Shown one piece after another: positions 43,628 through 53,800 of a stretch of DNA of 64,000 nucleotides. Source of the stretch: Peptoniphilaceae bacterium. GTDB lineage: Bacteria > Bacillota > Clostridia > Tissierellales > Peptoniphilaceae. Location of the stretch: positions 1-64,000 of the forward strand of contig CAJUSY010000048.1 in NCBI GenBank assembly GCA_910589545.1, read 5' to 3'. The notes beneath the pieces were generated by a model. It was not told the origin of the DNA. It ran no database searches and worked only from the letters and a program-made list of their open reading frames with translations. How positions within the stretch are numbered: the stretch's first letter is position 1; each line of letters begins with the position of its first letter. The position numbers and the translations under genes were made by a program.

Positions 43628-45325
43628 TTATCTCCTATCTTTTTTTAATTCATTTGCTTGATTGATCATTAATTTGGCTTGTTCAATTGTAGTTTCCGTT
43701 ATGTTTATACCGCCGATCAATCTCGAAATTTCATTTACCTTTTCTTCAGGAGTTAATACTTTTAGAATTGATTTCGTTTCATTATTTAAATCAATCTTTT
43801 CAATTAAAATGTGATTATCGCTCAGTGAAGCTAATTGAGGTAAATGACTTATTGAAATCACTTGTTTATCTTTTGATAAATCAATAAGTTTTTCACCTAC
43901 TACCAATGCTGTCCTACCACTTATTCCAGTATCAATTTCGTCAAAAATAAGAGTATTTATATCTTCAAAATCTGATATAACTGACTTAAATCCAAGCATA
44001 ATTCTTGAGATTTCTCCACCAGATGCAATAGAAGCCATTGGTTTTAAATCTTGTCCTAAATTTGTTTTAATTAGAAAATCCAATGAATCAAAACCTTTTT
44101 CATTGAACTCAGAAAGTTTTTCAAATTTGACTTTAAAATCAGCATGTTTCATATTTAAATCTTTTAGATTTTGAACAATCAATTTTTCTAATTTAAAAAC
44201 AATTTCTTTTCTAATTTTATGAAGTCTATCTGATAATTCAATCCCTTTCTTCTTTTCTGAATCAATTAATTCTTTGAATTTTCTTTTATTTTCTGTAATT
44301 TCATTCAGTTCTTTAAGTCTACGTTCCAAATCTTGTCTGAATGAAATTATATCATCAATAGATTTTCCGTATTTTCTCTTTAAATCAGTAATTATTGCTA
44401 TTTTGTTTTCTAAATCATTTAGTTTGAACTCGTCTTGATAGATGTTAGATGAATAAGAACTAATTCTTGAAAACAAGTCGTCCATATCATAATAAATTTT
44501 ATCCAAATCTACTTTGAAAGAATTCACTTCATTATCAAACTCAGAGATTGAATCCATCTTGCTTAAAACAATATTAAACATAGTGTTGATATCTTGTTCG
44601 TTGTAGTTTTCATCTGAATACATGTTTAATATTTCACCGATATTATTTTTAATCAAATTAACATTCGATAGTTTATTATACTCGTTTTCAAGTTCTTCTT
44701 CATCTACATTATCAAGATCTATTTGTGATATTTCATCAATTTGATAATTAATAATATCAAGTTGTCTATCTTTCTCTTCATTTGTAATATTAAAACTCTT
44801 GTATGCTTTTTTGTATTCTGCAATATTATTGAGAATTCCGCTTAACTCAGTTTTGATTTTAAAAGTTTCTTCCTTATCAAAGGAATCAATTAAATCTAAA
44901 TAAAAATCCTTGTTCAATAGTGATTGAGTTCCATTTTGCCCATGAATATCAACAAATTTACTCATTAATTCATTTAATGTATTAAGCGTGATTGATCTAT
45001 TATTTAATTTATTTATACTTTTTAAATTAGTGTCTACAATTCTTGAGATTATTATTACTCCATCTTCGACATTGTATCCCATATCTTCTAAAAATTTAAT
45101 TTTAGAATTGTCAGCTATTGTAAATGTCGCTTCAACAATAGTTTTTTTTGAAGAATCTCTGACAAAACTTTTGTTAAATCTTTGCCCTAGAAGAAGTTCA
45201 AAAGCTTCTATCAAAATTGATTTTCCTGAACCAGTTTCTCCAGTTATGATATTAAGTCCATCCGTAAAATCGACATTGATTTTGTCAATTATCGCAAAAT
45301 TTTCTATATAAAGAGAATTTAACAT
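43628..45325 (-). CDS. recN: DNA repair protein RecN
   Basis: SMC-like ATPase for double-strand-break repair. The 565 residues have Walker A GETGSGKS (29-36), a central pair of coiled-coil arms (about 160-365), the signature MASIASGGEISRIMLGFK, and Walker B LIFDEIDTGISG. Between argR and nudF, following the common tlyA-argR-recN order. Confidence 0.97.
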   Translation of the reverse strand: MLNSLYIENFAIIDKINVDFTDGLNIITGETGSGKSILIEAFELLLGQRFNKSFVRDSSKKTIVEATFTIADNSKIKFLEDMGYNVEDGVIIISRIVDTNLKSINKLNNRSITLNTLNELMSKFVDIHGQNGTQSLLNKDFYLDLIDSFDKEETFKIKTELSGILNNIAEYKKAYKSFNITNEEKDRQLDIINYQIDEISQIDLDNVDEEELENEYNKLSNVNLIKNNIGEILNMYSDENYNEQDINTMFNIVLSKMDSISEFDNEVNSFKVDLDKIYYDMDDLFSRISSYSSNIYQDEFKLNDLENKIAIITDLKRKYGKSIDDIISFRQDLERRLKELNEITENKRKFKELIDSEKKKGIELSDRLHKIRKEIVFKLEKLIVQNLKDLNMKHADFKVKFEKLSEFNEKGFDSLDFLIKTNLGQDLKPMASIASGGEISRIMLGFKSVISDFEDINTLIFDEIDTGISGRTALVVGEKLIDLSKDKQVISISHLPQLASLSDNHILIEKIDLNNETKSILKVLTPEEKVNEISRLIGGINITETTIEQAKLMINQANELKKDRR

Positions 45326-45329
45326 TTTA

Positions 45330-45782
45330 TTACCTGATGATTGATTTGATTTCTGAAACTAATTTTTCCAATCCAGACTTATCTTCAACAGTTATATAAA
45401 TAGTATCGTTACCTGTTAGAATTCCAGCAATATTGTCTAATTTTGCATTGGTAATTGCCATACCACAAACCGTAGCAGTGTGAGATATTGTTTTAATAAT
45501 TACCATATCTTCATTATGCTTTATAGTCAACACTGCAGATCTGAAAATCTTATCTAATCTTTCGTTTAATGAATCGTGTACAGTGTCAATTATTGCATAA
45601 TGATATTCGCCTTCTCTAGTTTGAACTTTTGATATTCTTAATTCTTTTATATCTCTAGAAATAGTAGCTTGTGTAGCTCTAACTCCATGAGCTTCTAAAT
45701 AGTCAGAAAGTTCTTCTTGAGTTCTTATTTCATTTTCTTCTATTAAATCTAAAATTAATCTTTGTCTTGTGTATTTTTTCAT
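45330..45782 (-). CDS. argR: Arginine repressor ArgR/AhrC
   Basis: Arginine-sensing hexameric regulator. The 150 residues have an N-terminal winged HTH with RATQATISRDIKELRI and a C-terminal oligomerisation/arginine-binding domain with the conserved GTIAGDDT-like segment (here GILTGNDTIYIT). No arginine biosynthesis gene is present in the window; the location with recN and tlyA is the conserved Firmicute arrangement. No ARG-box palindrome was recognised upstream of this operon. Confidence 0.95.
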   Translation of the reverse strand: MKKYTRQRLILDLIEENEIRTQEELSDYLEAHGVRATQATISRDIKELRISKVQTREGEYHYAIIDTVHDSLNERLDKIFRSAVLTIKHNEDMVIIKTISHTATVCGMAITNAKLDNIAGILTGNDTIYITVEDKSGLEKLVSEIKSIIR

Positions 45783-45786
45783 ATTT

Positions 45787-46545
45787 TTACCTCAATTTAT
45801 TAAATGCTGTCTCCACAACATCCTTGAATTTTATATTTTTATTATCTAAAGTGGTAATATGGATTAAATACTCTATATTTCCACTCTTACCTTTTATTGG
45901 ACTATGTGTCATCTCAGAAATATATAATCCTTCGTCATTTAGATAATTATTAATATCATTTATTATAGACAAATGCTCCTTTTTATTGTTAATTATATGA
46001 TTTTTCGATTTTAATTCAAACTGCGGCTTTATCAAAAATATCATTTCGCCATTATTTTTTAGCATTTTAACAGCATTTGGAATAATCATTTTTAATGATA
46101 TAAAAGATACATCGCATACTATCAAATCAAATTTCGGATACTCATCTACATTAATATTTCGAAAATTAGTATTTTCGAATAATTTAACCCTGCTATCATG
46201 TCTTAGTTCGTCAACCATTTGATTATCGCCAACATCAATAGCATAGACTTCTTTTGCATTGTTTTTTAATAAAACCTGAGTAAATCCACCAGTGGATGAG
46301 CCTATATCTAAGCACAAATCATGCTGACCTATGTTAAATACCTCAAAAGCTTTTAAGAGTTTCAGAGCACCTCTCCCAACGTATTCAATGTGTTCTTTTA
46401 CTTCAACTTCATCAGAATTTATCTCAAGTGATGGTTTCTTTACTAGATTACCTTTATAATAAACTAATTCATTCTCAATCAGAGATTTTGCCTTTGTTCT
46501 AGAAGATGCAAAGTTTTTATCGCACAAATACAAATCAATTCTCAT
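45787..46545 (-). CDS. tlyA: TlyA-family rRNA 2'-O-methyltransferase
   Basis: Predicted 16S/23S rRNA 2'-O-methyltransferase, often mis-called hemolysin A. The 252 residues have an N-terminal S4 RNA-binding domain (MRIDLYLCDKNFASSRTKAKSLI) and an FtsJ-type SAM domain with LDIGSSTGGFTQVLL, AIDVGDNQM and CDVSFISLKMI. It lies 4 nt before argR and 1 nt after ispA. In Bacillus dxs sits between ispA and tlyA; not here. Confidence 0.95.
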   Translation of the reverse strand: MRIDLYLCDKNFASSRTKAKSLIENELVYYKGNLVKKPSLEINSDEVEVKEHIEYVGRGALKLLKAFEVFNIGQHDLCLDIGSSTGGFTQVLLKNNAKEVYAIDVGDNQMVDELRHDSRVKLFENTNFRNINVDEYPKFDLIVCDVSFISLKMIIPNAVKMLKNNGEMIFLIKPQFELKSKNHIINNKKEHLSIINDINNYLNDEGLYISEMTHSPIKGKSGNIEYLIHITTLDNKNIKFKDVVETAFNKLR

Positions 46546-46546
46546 A

Positions 46547-47356
46547 TTAATATTTCCTGTTCAACAGTTTATTTGTAATTTCGATTAAAGGTTGAGAATT
46601 ATCGATATCTTTAATACAATCTATAGCTTTATGAGAGTATTGATTTGCATCTTCAATGCCTTTTTCTTTTCCAAAAATAGTGACATAAGTTTTTTTATTA
46701 ATTTTTACATCATTTTCATAATCCATAATGTCATCAATTATTTGAAATGCCATTCCTAGATTAAAAGCATAATCTTCTAGTTTTAATAATATATTATCGT
46801 CAACCTTACTTAAAATTCCAGCAGATACAGTAGCTGCTTTAAGTAAATTACATGTTTTTTTATCGTAAATTTCAATAATATTTTTTTCAGAAATTTCACT
46901 GTCAATATCCAAAAGTTGACCTTTTATCATCCCAAAACATCCTGATTTTTTTACGATATAATTTGCACATTTTGCATCAATATCGTTTTTAATTGATTCA
47001 GATAACACTTCGAAAGAATAATTTAAAAGTGCATCTCCAACTAAAACCGCAATATCTTCTCCGTATTTTTTATGCACTGTTAATTTTCCTCTTCTATAGT
47101 CGTCATTATCCATGCATTCCAAATCATCATGTACCAATGAATAATTGTGAATTAATTCTATTGAAATAGCATAACTTATAGATTCATTAATAGATTCATT
47201 AAACATTTGATAAGTTAGTAGAAATAAAAGCGGTCTTAATCTTTTTGCATCGTCGTCAACAAGAGTATATCTCATAGCTTCGCCAATTTTATCATCAGAA
47301 AATTTTAAAGCTTTAATTGAAGTGTTTATTAAATTTATGATTTCCTGACTATTCAT
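46547..47356 (-). CDS. ispA: Polyprenyl (geranyl/farnesyl) diphosphate synthase
   Basis: Makes short-chain isoprenyl diphosphates, the substrate for undecaprenyl-phosphate. The first Asp-rich motif is LVHDDLECMDNDDYRRGK and the second QIIDDIMDYEND; GKLTVHKKYGEDIAVLVGDALL follows the first. Start is uncertain: GTG 47365, ATG 47362 and ATG 47356 are all in frame inside the end of xseB with only weak SDs; MNSQEIIN is used (269 residues). Upstream gene xseB overlaps. It should draw IPP made through IspH, encoded at the end of the same operon. Confidence 0.93.
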   Translation of the reverse strand: MNSQEIINLINTSIKALKFSDDKIGEAMRYTLVDDDAKRLRPLLFLLTYQMFNESINESISYAISIELIHNYSLVHDDLECMDNDDYRRGKLTVHKKYGEDIAVLVGDALLNYSFEVLSESIKNDIDAKCANYIVKKSGCFGMIKGQLLDIDSEISEKNIIEIYDKKTCNLLKAATVSAGILSKVDDNILLKLEDYAFNLGMAFQIIDDIMDYENDVKINKKTYVTIFGKEKGIEDANQYSHKAIDCIKDIDNSQPLIEITNKLLNRKY

Positions 47357-47585
47357 TATCATCACTTAAAAGCATATTTATTTGAAAATCTTCCTCTTTG
47401 TTATCTTTAATCAAAGTCATTTTACCTTCTTGTTCTTTTAAAATAGAACTTAATCTCTTGTGAAGCTTCATACCTTCTTCGTATAATTTTATATTTTCTT
47501 CAAGACTCAGCTCTCTGTCTTCCAACTTTTCAACGATGTCACTTAGTCTTTTTAATCCTTCATCGTATTCTCTATATTCATTCAT
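47349..47585 (-). CDS. xseB: Exodeoxyribonuclease VII small subunit
   Basis: Small subunit that assembles around XseA. Start chosen at the ATG at 47585 (MNEYREYDEGL), 7 nt after AAGGAG; this gives 78 residues, the normal size. LKRLSDIVEKLEDRELSLEENIKLYEEGMKL is the diagnostic coiled helix pair. The start overlaps xseA by 8 nt, as is common for this pair. Confidence 0.95.
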   Translation of the reverse strand: MNEYREYDEGLKRLSDIVEKLEDRELSLEENIKLYEEGMKLHKRLSSILKEQEGKMTLIKDNKEEDFQINMLLSDDNE

Positions 47586-48912
47586 TGAATTTCTCCTTAT
47601 TTTGAACAGTTGTATCAAGTTTACCATCTTTCATAATTAAGACAATTTTTTCGTTCTCCATAACATCATCAATAGAAGAAATACTCTTATCATTCTTTAA
47701 TACTTTTGCATATCCCTTTTCTAAAATTGTACTTGGATTCAAATGCAATAAGTTATTTTTATAAGAGTCTAAAATTAATTCTTTGTAATTTATATTTGAG
47801 ATCAAATTTTTAATCATTGTTATTCGAATTTTATTTAGTTTTTCAATTTCTAAAGATAATAGCTTATCAGGTTTTAACAAGTTTAATTTATGATAAATAT
47901 TTAATTCTTCATTGTACTTATCTTCCAAATTTTTCTTATAAGCTTTTTTTAAGCTATCCTTCAAAAGTTGAAGATTATCCATGTGCTCTTTAATAATGTT
48001 CTTTGGTCCTAAAAATTCTAACTGTTTACCATAATAATCTAATTCTTGATTTTCATCTTCAAATCTTCTCAATATAATTCTATTAATTTTAGCATAACTT
48101 TCTTGTAAAAAAATTTTTAATTCATCAAAATCAGCAGTGGCTAGCTCAGCAGCTGCTGTTGGAGTAGATGCCCTTAAATCCGCTACAAAATCAGAAAGCA
48201 TAAAGTCATTTTCGTGACCAACGGCGCTTATGATAGGGGTTTTTGAATTATAAATAGTTTTTAAAAGATTTTCGTCATTAAATGAATTTAAATCCTCAAA
48301 ACTTCCACCGCCTCTTCCTACTATAAGAGTATCTAGATTTTGTTCATCCATATATCTAATGCCTTGTATAATAGATTCTGACGATTGCTCTCCTTGAACA
48401 ACACAATGATATATCAAAATATCGCAAATAGGATATCTTCTCTTTATTGTTCTGCAAATATCATTCACGGCAGCTCCTGTGGAAGATGTAATTACGCCAA
48501 TAGCTTTAGGATATTTAGTTATGCATTTTTTGGTTGATTCCGAAAAAAAGCCTTCTCGTTCGAGCTTTTCTTTTAACTCTAAATACTTTTGAAAAAGATC
48601 TCCAGTGCCTGATTTCTTACATTCTTTTACAAGAAGTTGATAAGTGCTTGATCCTTGATATGTTGTTATACTTCCTCTTAGTTGAACTTTGTCTCCATCT
48701 TTTAAGTTTATAGTTTTTGCAAGAGACATGGTTTTAAAAATCATACAAGAAATCAATGCTTTTTCGTCTTTTAATCTAAAATAAACATGTCCTGAAATAT
48801 TTTTATTAAAATTTGAAATCTCACCTTCTATCCACACATTGGATAAAATCGGATCTTTCTTCAAAATATTTTGAATATAATCAGAAATCTCTTTAACACT
48901 ATAAACTTGCAT
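47578..48912 (-). CDS. xseA: Exodeoxyribonuclease VII large subunit
   Basis: Catalytic subunit of the ssDNA-specific exonuclease VII. The 444 residues carry the N-terminal OB fold (VWIEGEISNF ... GHVYFRLKDE), the active-site region with GVITSSTGAAVNDI, GRGGGSFEDLNSFND, and SAVGHENDFMLSDFVADLRASTPTAAAE, then a C-terminal coiled coil. It overlaps nusB by 14 nt. folD, usually between nusB and xseA, is absent. Confidence 0.97.
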   Translation of the reverse strand: MQVYSVKEISDYIQNILKKDPILSNVWIEGEISNFNKNISGHVYFRLKDEKALISCMIFKTMSLAKTINLKDGDKVQLRGSITTYQGSSTYQLLVKECKKSGTGDLFQKYLELKEKLEREGFFSESTKKCITKYPKAIGVITSSTGAAVNDICRTIKRRYPICDILIYHCVVQGEQSSESIIQGIRYMDEQNLDTLIVGRGGGSFEDLNSFNDENLLKTIYNSKTPIISAVGHENDFMLSDFVADLRASTPTAAAELATADFDELKIFLQESYAKINRIILRRFEDENQELDYYGKQLEFLGPKNIIKEHMDNLQLLKDSLKKAYKKNLEDKYNEELNIYHKLNLLKPDKLLSLEIEKLNKIRITMIKNLISNINYKELILDSYKNNLLHLNPSTILEKGYAKVLKNDKSISSIDDVMENEKIVLIMKDGKLDTTVQNKEKFNE

Positions 48913-49312
48913 TTTCTTTTCTCTTTAATACAGAGCCTAATATGCCGTTGATAAAACTGTATGATTTTTCTGTAGAATATTCTTTCGCTAATTCAACGGC
49001 TTCATTAATTGCAACACTATCTGGAGTGCTTTTCACGTATAGAATTTCACAAACACCAAGTTGTAAAATCGATAAATCTAATTTGTTAATTCTGTCCAAG
49101 TTCCATTGTTTTGTGTTATTTTCTATAATATTTACTATGTCATCAATATGTTCAATAAAATTTAATACAATTTCTTTGAAAAATACTATATCATTTTTAT
49201 TAATATTCTGATATTTACAAAATTCTTCAATTCTATTTTTATCATAATCTCCATTCATATTCATTTCATAAATTAATTGCATTGCGCTTTTTCTAGATTG
49301 TCTTCTTGACAT
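48899..49312 (-). CDS. nusB: Transcription antitermination factor NusB
   Basis: All-helical protein that with NusE (S10) binds boxA in rRNA leaders. The 137 residues start SRRQSRKSAMQLIYEM and include LDLSILQLGVCEILY-like segment (here LDLSILQLGVCEILYV), SVAINEAVELAKEYSTEKSYSFINGILG, the standard signature. The SD TTGGAGG lies right after a perfect 20-nt hairpin (49330-49349), so its expression may be modulated there. Confidence 0.96.
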   Translation of the reverse strand: MSRRQSRKSAMQLIYEMNMNGDYDKNRIEEFCKYQNINKNDIVFFKEIVLNFIEHIDDIVNIIENNTKQWNLDRINKLDLSILQLGVCEILYVKSTPDSVAINEAVELAKEYSTEKSYSFINGILGSVLKRKENASL

Positions 49313-49329
49313 ATTTCCTCCAAGAAAAT

Positions 49330-49349
49330 AACCCTCTGATCAGAGGGTT
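49330..49349 (-). terminator. Terminator-like hairpin between asp23 and nusB
   Basis: Perfect 20-nt palindrome AACCCTCTGATCAGAGGGTT, followed on the minus strand by ATTTTCTTGGAGG, the nusB SD. The T run is weak (TTTT then C), so it may be an attenuator, a processing site or an mRNA-stabilising hairpin rather than a full terminator. Confidence 0.55.
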
Positions 49350-49352
49350 ACA

Positions 49353-49685
49353 TTAAATACTTATTTTCTCACAAACAACATCTACATTTATGACAACTAA
49401 CCCAGTCATCATGCCGATATTTTCTTTTATTTTTTTTTGCACCTTATAGCATACATCCTTGATGTTATAATCAGAATCTACTTCAATATGGGCTCTTACA
49501 TTTACAGCATTGTCAAGAATTTCAATGATTACTGATTTTTGAGCTCCTTTTTGTATATTTACTTTTTCTGATTGTGGTGTCATAATAGCTTTTACACCTT
49601 CAACTTCCATGCAAGCTTCAGCTGCAATAAGTGAAATTATGTCATTAGAGATCTTAACAGATCCATTATTAAATTTATTATCCAT
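49353..49685 (-). CDS. Asp23/Gls24-family protein (YqhY type)
   Basis: Small envelope-stress/acyl-metabolism-linked protein of the Asp23 family. Start chosen at the ATG at 49685 (MDNKFNNGS), 6 nt after GGAGG, giving 110 residues; an earlier in-frame start lies upstream of the promoter -10. Family segments: GSVKISNDIISLIAAEACMEVEGVKA and NVRAHIEVDSDYNIKDVCYKVQ. YqhY in Bacillus, next to nusB and accBC, affects fatty-acid synthesis control; no acc genes are present here. First gene of the long operon. Confidence 0.92.
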   Translation of the reverse strand: MDNKFNNGSVKISNDIISLIAAEACMEVEGVKAIMTPQSEKVNIQKGAQKSVIIEILDNAVNVRAHIEVDSDYNIKDVCYKVQKKIKENIGMMTGLVVINVDVVCEKISI

Positions 49686-49704
49686 GTTATTCCTCCACAC
49701 ACAA

Positions 49705-49733
49705 ATTTTATCAAAAAATGAAAAAAAATTCAA
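49705..49733 (-). promoter_or_regulatory. Promoter of the asp23-to-rpsA operon
   Basis: Minus strand: TTGAAT (49728-49733), 17-nt spacer, TAAAAT (49705-49710) with upstream TGa (extended -10). It lies entirely in the 50-nt gap after ftsY and is the only good promoter found for the 14.7-kb gene run down to 34963. Confidence 0.65.
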
Positions 49734-49735
49734 TT

Positions 49736-50890
49736 TTAATTTATTATTGCTTCTATAAATTTTTCTGGCTCAAACTTAACCAAATCATTAACTTGTTCGC
49801 CAATTCCAATAAATTTTACTGGAATTCCCAATTCCATTTCAAGTGGAAATATCATTCCACCTTTAGCTGTACCATCTAGTTTTGTAATTATAGCCCCTGT
49901 TAAATCAGTTGCATTCATAAATTCTTTTGCTTGAATAATAGCATTTTGTCCAGTTGTGCCATCTACAATTAGTAAAATTTCTTTTTTAGCTTCTGGATAT
50001 TCTTTTTCAATAACTCTCTTTATTTTATTCAATTCATTCATTAAATTCTTTTTATTATGAAGCCTTCCAGCTGTATCGCAAATTAATATATCTGCATCTC
50101 TACTTTTCATAGCACTAACTCCATCAAATACAACGCTTGCTGGATCAGATCCTTCTTTGTGGCTGATAATATCAACCTTAGCTCTATTTGCCCATTCAGT
50201 AAGCTGCTCTATAGCTGCTGCTCTAAAAGTATCGGCTGCAACCATCAAAACTTTTTTGCCATCTTTTTTGAATTTCATGGCTAATTTACCAATCGTAGTA
50301 GTTTTTCCTACACCATTTACGCCGACTACTAAAATAATAGTTTTATCATCTACATTTAAATTATTGTCGATCTTATCATTAATTATATTTTCTTTTAAAA
50401 TATCAGCCAAAACATTTTTTATTTTACTTGGATCTTGAATGTTATTAAGTTTTACTTTATCTCTTAATTGAGCAACAATCTTTAATGTAGTTTCAACACC
50501 AATGTCAGCGGAAATCAAAGTTTCTTCAATTTCTTCGAATAATTCTTCATCAACCGTTCTATAATTGGCTAAAACTTGATCAATCTTATTAGAAATATTG
50601 TCACGAGTTTTAAGTAATGAATTCTTTAATTTTTCAAAAAATCCTTCCTTATTTTCTTCTTTATCTTCGATAATTTTTTCAGATTCTTCTTGGTATTTTT
50701 CGTTATTAGTTTCAGCCTTTTCATTGTTTTCTTCAACGACTTTTTCAGCATCATTAACTTCTTCGCTTATTTCTATATTTTCATTGGATTGACTAATTTC
50801 TAATTCTTCTTGTTGTAAATCTTTTTCAATTTTTTTTGTTTCTTTGTCGTCGTTTTTAGACTTAAACTTATCAAAGAACTTATTTAGCAT
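49736..50890 (-). CDS. ftsY: Signal recognition particle receptor FtsY
   Basis: SRP-receptor GTPase that brings ribosome-nascent chains to the membrane. The 384 residues have a long acidic N-terminal A domain (about 1-95, mostly Glu/Lys/Asn), the N domain, and the G domain with GVNGVGKTTTIGKLA, DTFRAAAIEQL, DTAGR, TKLDGTAKGG and GIGEQVNDL. Follows smc with a 7-nt overlap (smc-ftsY pairing). ffh and ylxM, often downstream, are absent here. Confidence 0.97.
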   Translation of the reverse strand: MLNKFFDKFKSKNDDKETKKIEKDLQQEELEISQSNENIEISEEVNDAEKVVEENNEKAETNNEKYQEESEKIIEDKEENKEGFFEKLKNSLLKTRDNISNKIDQVLANYRTVDEELFEEIEETLISADIGVETTLKIVAQLRDKVKLNNIQDPSKIKNVLADILKENIINDKIDNNLNVDDKTIILVVGVNGVGKTTTIGKLAMKFKKDGKKVLMVAADTFRAAAIEQLTEWANRAKVDIISHKEGSDPASVVFDGVSAMKSRDADILICDTAGRLHNKKNLMNELNKIKRVIEKEYPEAKKEILLIVDGTTGQNAIIQAKEFMNATDLTGAIITKLDGTAKGGMIFPLEMELGIPVKFIGIGEQVNDLVKFEPEKFIEAIIN

Positions 50891-53800
50891 ATTTCTCTCC
50901 TATCTACATCTAATTTTATCATTTTTGATATTCCATCTTTTTCCATACTTATTCCATATAAAATGTTAGCTATTTCCATTGTACTTTTTCTATGTGTAAT
51001 AATAATGAATTGAGTTTTTTCTTTAAATTTAGTTAAATATTCCTTGTATCTTTTAATATTTATTTCATCTAAAGCAGCATCTATTTCGTCTAATATACAA
51101 AAAGAAGATGGTCTTGTCTCAAAAATCGCAAAAAGCAACGCTACCGCTGTCAATGATCTTTCTCCCCCGGACAACAGGTTTAGACTTTGAAGTTTTTTTC
51201 CAGGTGGTTGAGCAGTTATTTCAATTCCAGAACTTAGAACATCATCTTCGGTCAATTTAAGACTTGCATATCCACCATTAAAAAGCTGTTTAAAAATTGT
51301 AACAAAATTAGTGTTTATTTCTTCAAATTTTTTGGTAAATATTTCTTTCATTTCTCTATTAAGCTTATTAATAGCGCTCATGATATCTTCCCTGGATTCA
51401 ATTAAATCATTTTTACTTTTAGTCATAAAATCAAATTCTTTTTTAACTGATTCATATTCTTGAATACTATCTACAGAAAAAGAACCTATATTTCTTAAAT
51501 CATTGATAATTTTATTGATTTCTTTCTGACTAATTTTAATATCAGAATTAGATTCTATTGTGTCGGTATTAATATCATATAGCTCATTAATATCTATTTT
51601 TATATTATTTAACTTTTCTGTTGTATTTAAAGCCTTTTCAATTAATGAGTTATTGCTAATTTCTATTTTTTGAACACTAGCATTTGAATCATATATTGAT
51701 TGCTCAATCTTTGTTAACTCTGATTTAAATTCATTCATATTGGACTTCATATTTAAAATTTCATTATTTAATCCAGAAATAATATCATCATAATCAATAG
51801 TTTTAGATTTTATATCATTTTTATGGTTTTTGTATTTAGAAATATTTTTATGAATTTCATCAATTTTAGCTGAATTAACTTTAAAGTTATCTTCTAAATA
51901 TTCTTTTCTGATTTTTGCATCATTTAACTGATTATTAAAAATATTTAAATCCCTTTGTACAGAAGAGTATTCGGATTTTAAACTAATCATATTCATTTTT
52001 TTCGAATTATATTGTTCTTGTAATTTTTCAATTTTAACACTTAATTCTTTTAAAACACTTTCTAATTCTACAATTTGATTTTTTAAATCAGTTTCTTGTA
52101 AATCATTGGCTTCACTTTGTATAGTATTTGAATTCAACTTATTATCAAAATCACTAATATTAGATTTCAAATATTTAATTTCAAACTGTTTGTCTTTTAT
52201 GCTGTTATTACAAGCATCCTTTTCAGTTCTTAATCTAATAAGCTTATCTTCAATAATTTCTAAATCGGATTTGTTTTTATTAATAGTATCTAAGTTTTCT
52301 TCGTATATTTTTTTCAAATCGTTGTATTCATTAACACAATTTTTATATATACTTTCAACAGAATTTAAGCTGTTTTTCGTCGATAGTATTGAGTAATTGG
52401 AAGGCTTTTTATATCCACCTACCATTGAACCCCAACTATTAATGATATCACCATCTAATGTAACTATTCTAAAGTTTTTGTATTTCGAACTTGCGATAAT
52501 AGCATCGTCCATATTTTGAGTTACAAGTGTTTTCTGTGCAAAATAATCTACAATATCCTTAAATTTTTCATCAGATTTTATAAATTCATTTAAATGTCCA
52601 AGTACCAATTCATCTTTTACATAATTATAATTTCTAGATTTTATTTTATTTAATGGTAAAAAAGTAAGTCTTCCTATCTTATTTGACTTCAAAAAATTAA
52701 TTAATTTCTTACCATCATTTTCATTCATGACAATTATATTTTGAAATGCTGATGACATTATTGCATCAACAGATTTCTCATACTGCTTTTCTACACTGAT
52801 TAAATCTCCAAGTGTCCCTATTACTTTATCTTTTAAACTAGGATTTAACTTTTTAAAAAAGTTTTGAACTGTAAAGTTGTATCCTTCGTGATTATCTATG
52901 GTATTTTTTAGAAACATATATTTGTTTTTGTTAGTTATAGATTCTTCTTTTAATCTCGATAATTTTTCCCTTAAATCAAGTAAAGACTTTTCTTTATCTT
53001 TAATAATAACAGAAATTTGTTCTTTATCTTTGTTCAAATTACCTAAACTTCTGTCATAATCACTGATTATTGATTCTAAACTTTGTAATGCTTCTAATAG
53101 TTGATTTAACTTGAATTCAGATTCTTCTTTTTGCTTTTTTACCTCTGATATTTCCTTCAATCTTTCTTTTTCAATAGCATCACGTGAAGATTTTTCTATA
53201 ATATGTTGTGTAAAAATTGACTGTAATTTATTTAATTCTTCTGTTTTTTTATCGCTCAATTCTTTTTTAATGTTAAGTTCATCTTCAGAATCATCAATAT
53301 TCAATTTTTCTAAATTTGAATTTATTTCTTCAAGCTTTTTCTCAGAGTTTTTTATTGTATTTTGTAAATTATCAATTTTTGATGTTAAATTTTTAATTTC
53401 TGATGAATAATTCTCGTTTTCTCTTGTTAATCTTTCTAATTCAGTGTTGCTATTTTTAAGTCTTTCATCATTCAATTGAATATCTGATTCATTTTTTATT
53501 TTTTGACTCTTAATATCAGCTAATTTAGAGATTTTCAATTCTGTATCGATATCTATTTTATTGATGCTTTCTAATAAATCATTTCTTTTATTTTCAAATT
53601 CTATTAGTTTTGATTTAAAGTCAATCAAATTTTTATCATTATTTTCTTTTTTGTCAATGACATCACTTAGTGTGATAGAAAGTTTTTCGATATCCAATAA
53701 AGCTTTTTGGATTTCCATTTCCTTTAGTTTTTCTTCCAGAACAATTCCTTTTTTAGCCTTTTTACTTTCTTTTTCTAAATATTTTAATCTATCAACTTGA

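Noticed and set aside
50598..50792. Plus-strand Ser/Phe-rich ORF in ftsY
   Set aside because: It is the antisense of the Glu/Lys-rich acidic domain of FtsY; such ORFs arise by base composition.
53111..53410. Plus-strand ORFs in smc
   Set aside because: Antisense of coiled-coil heptads rich in Lys/Glu; low complexity, no SD.
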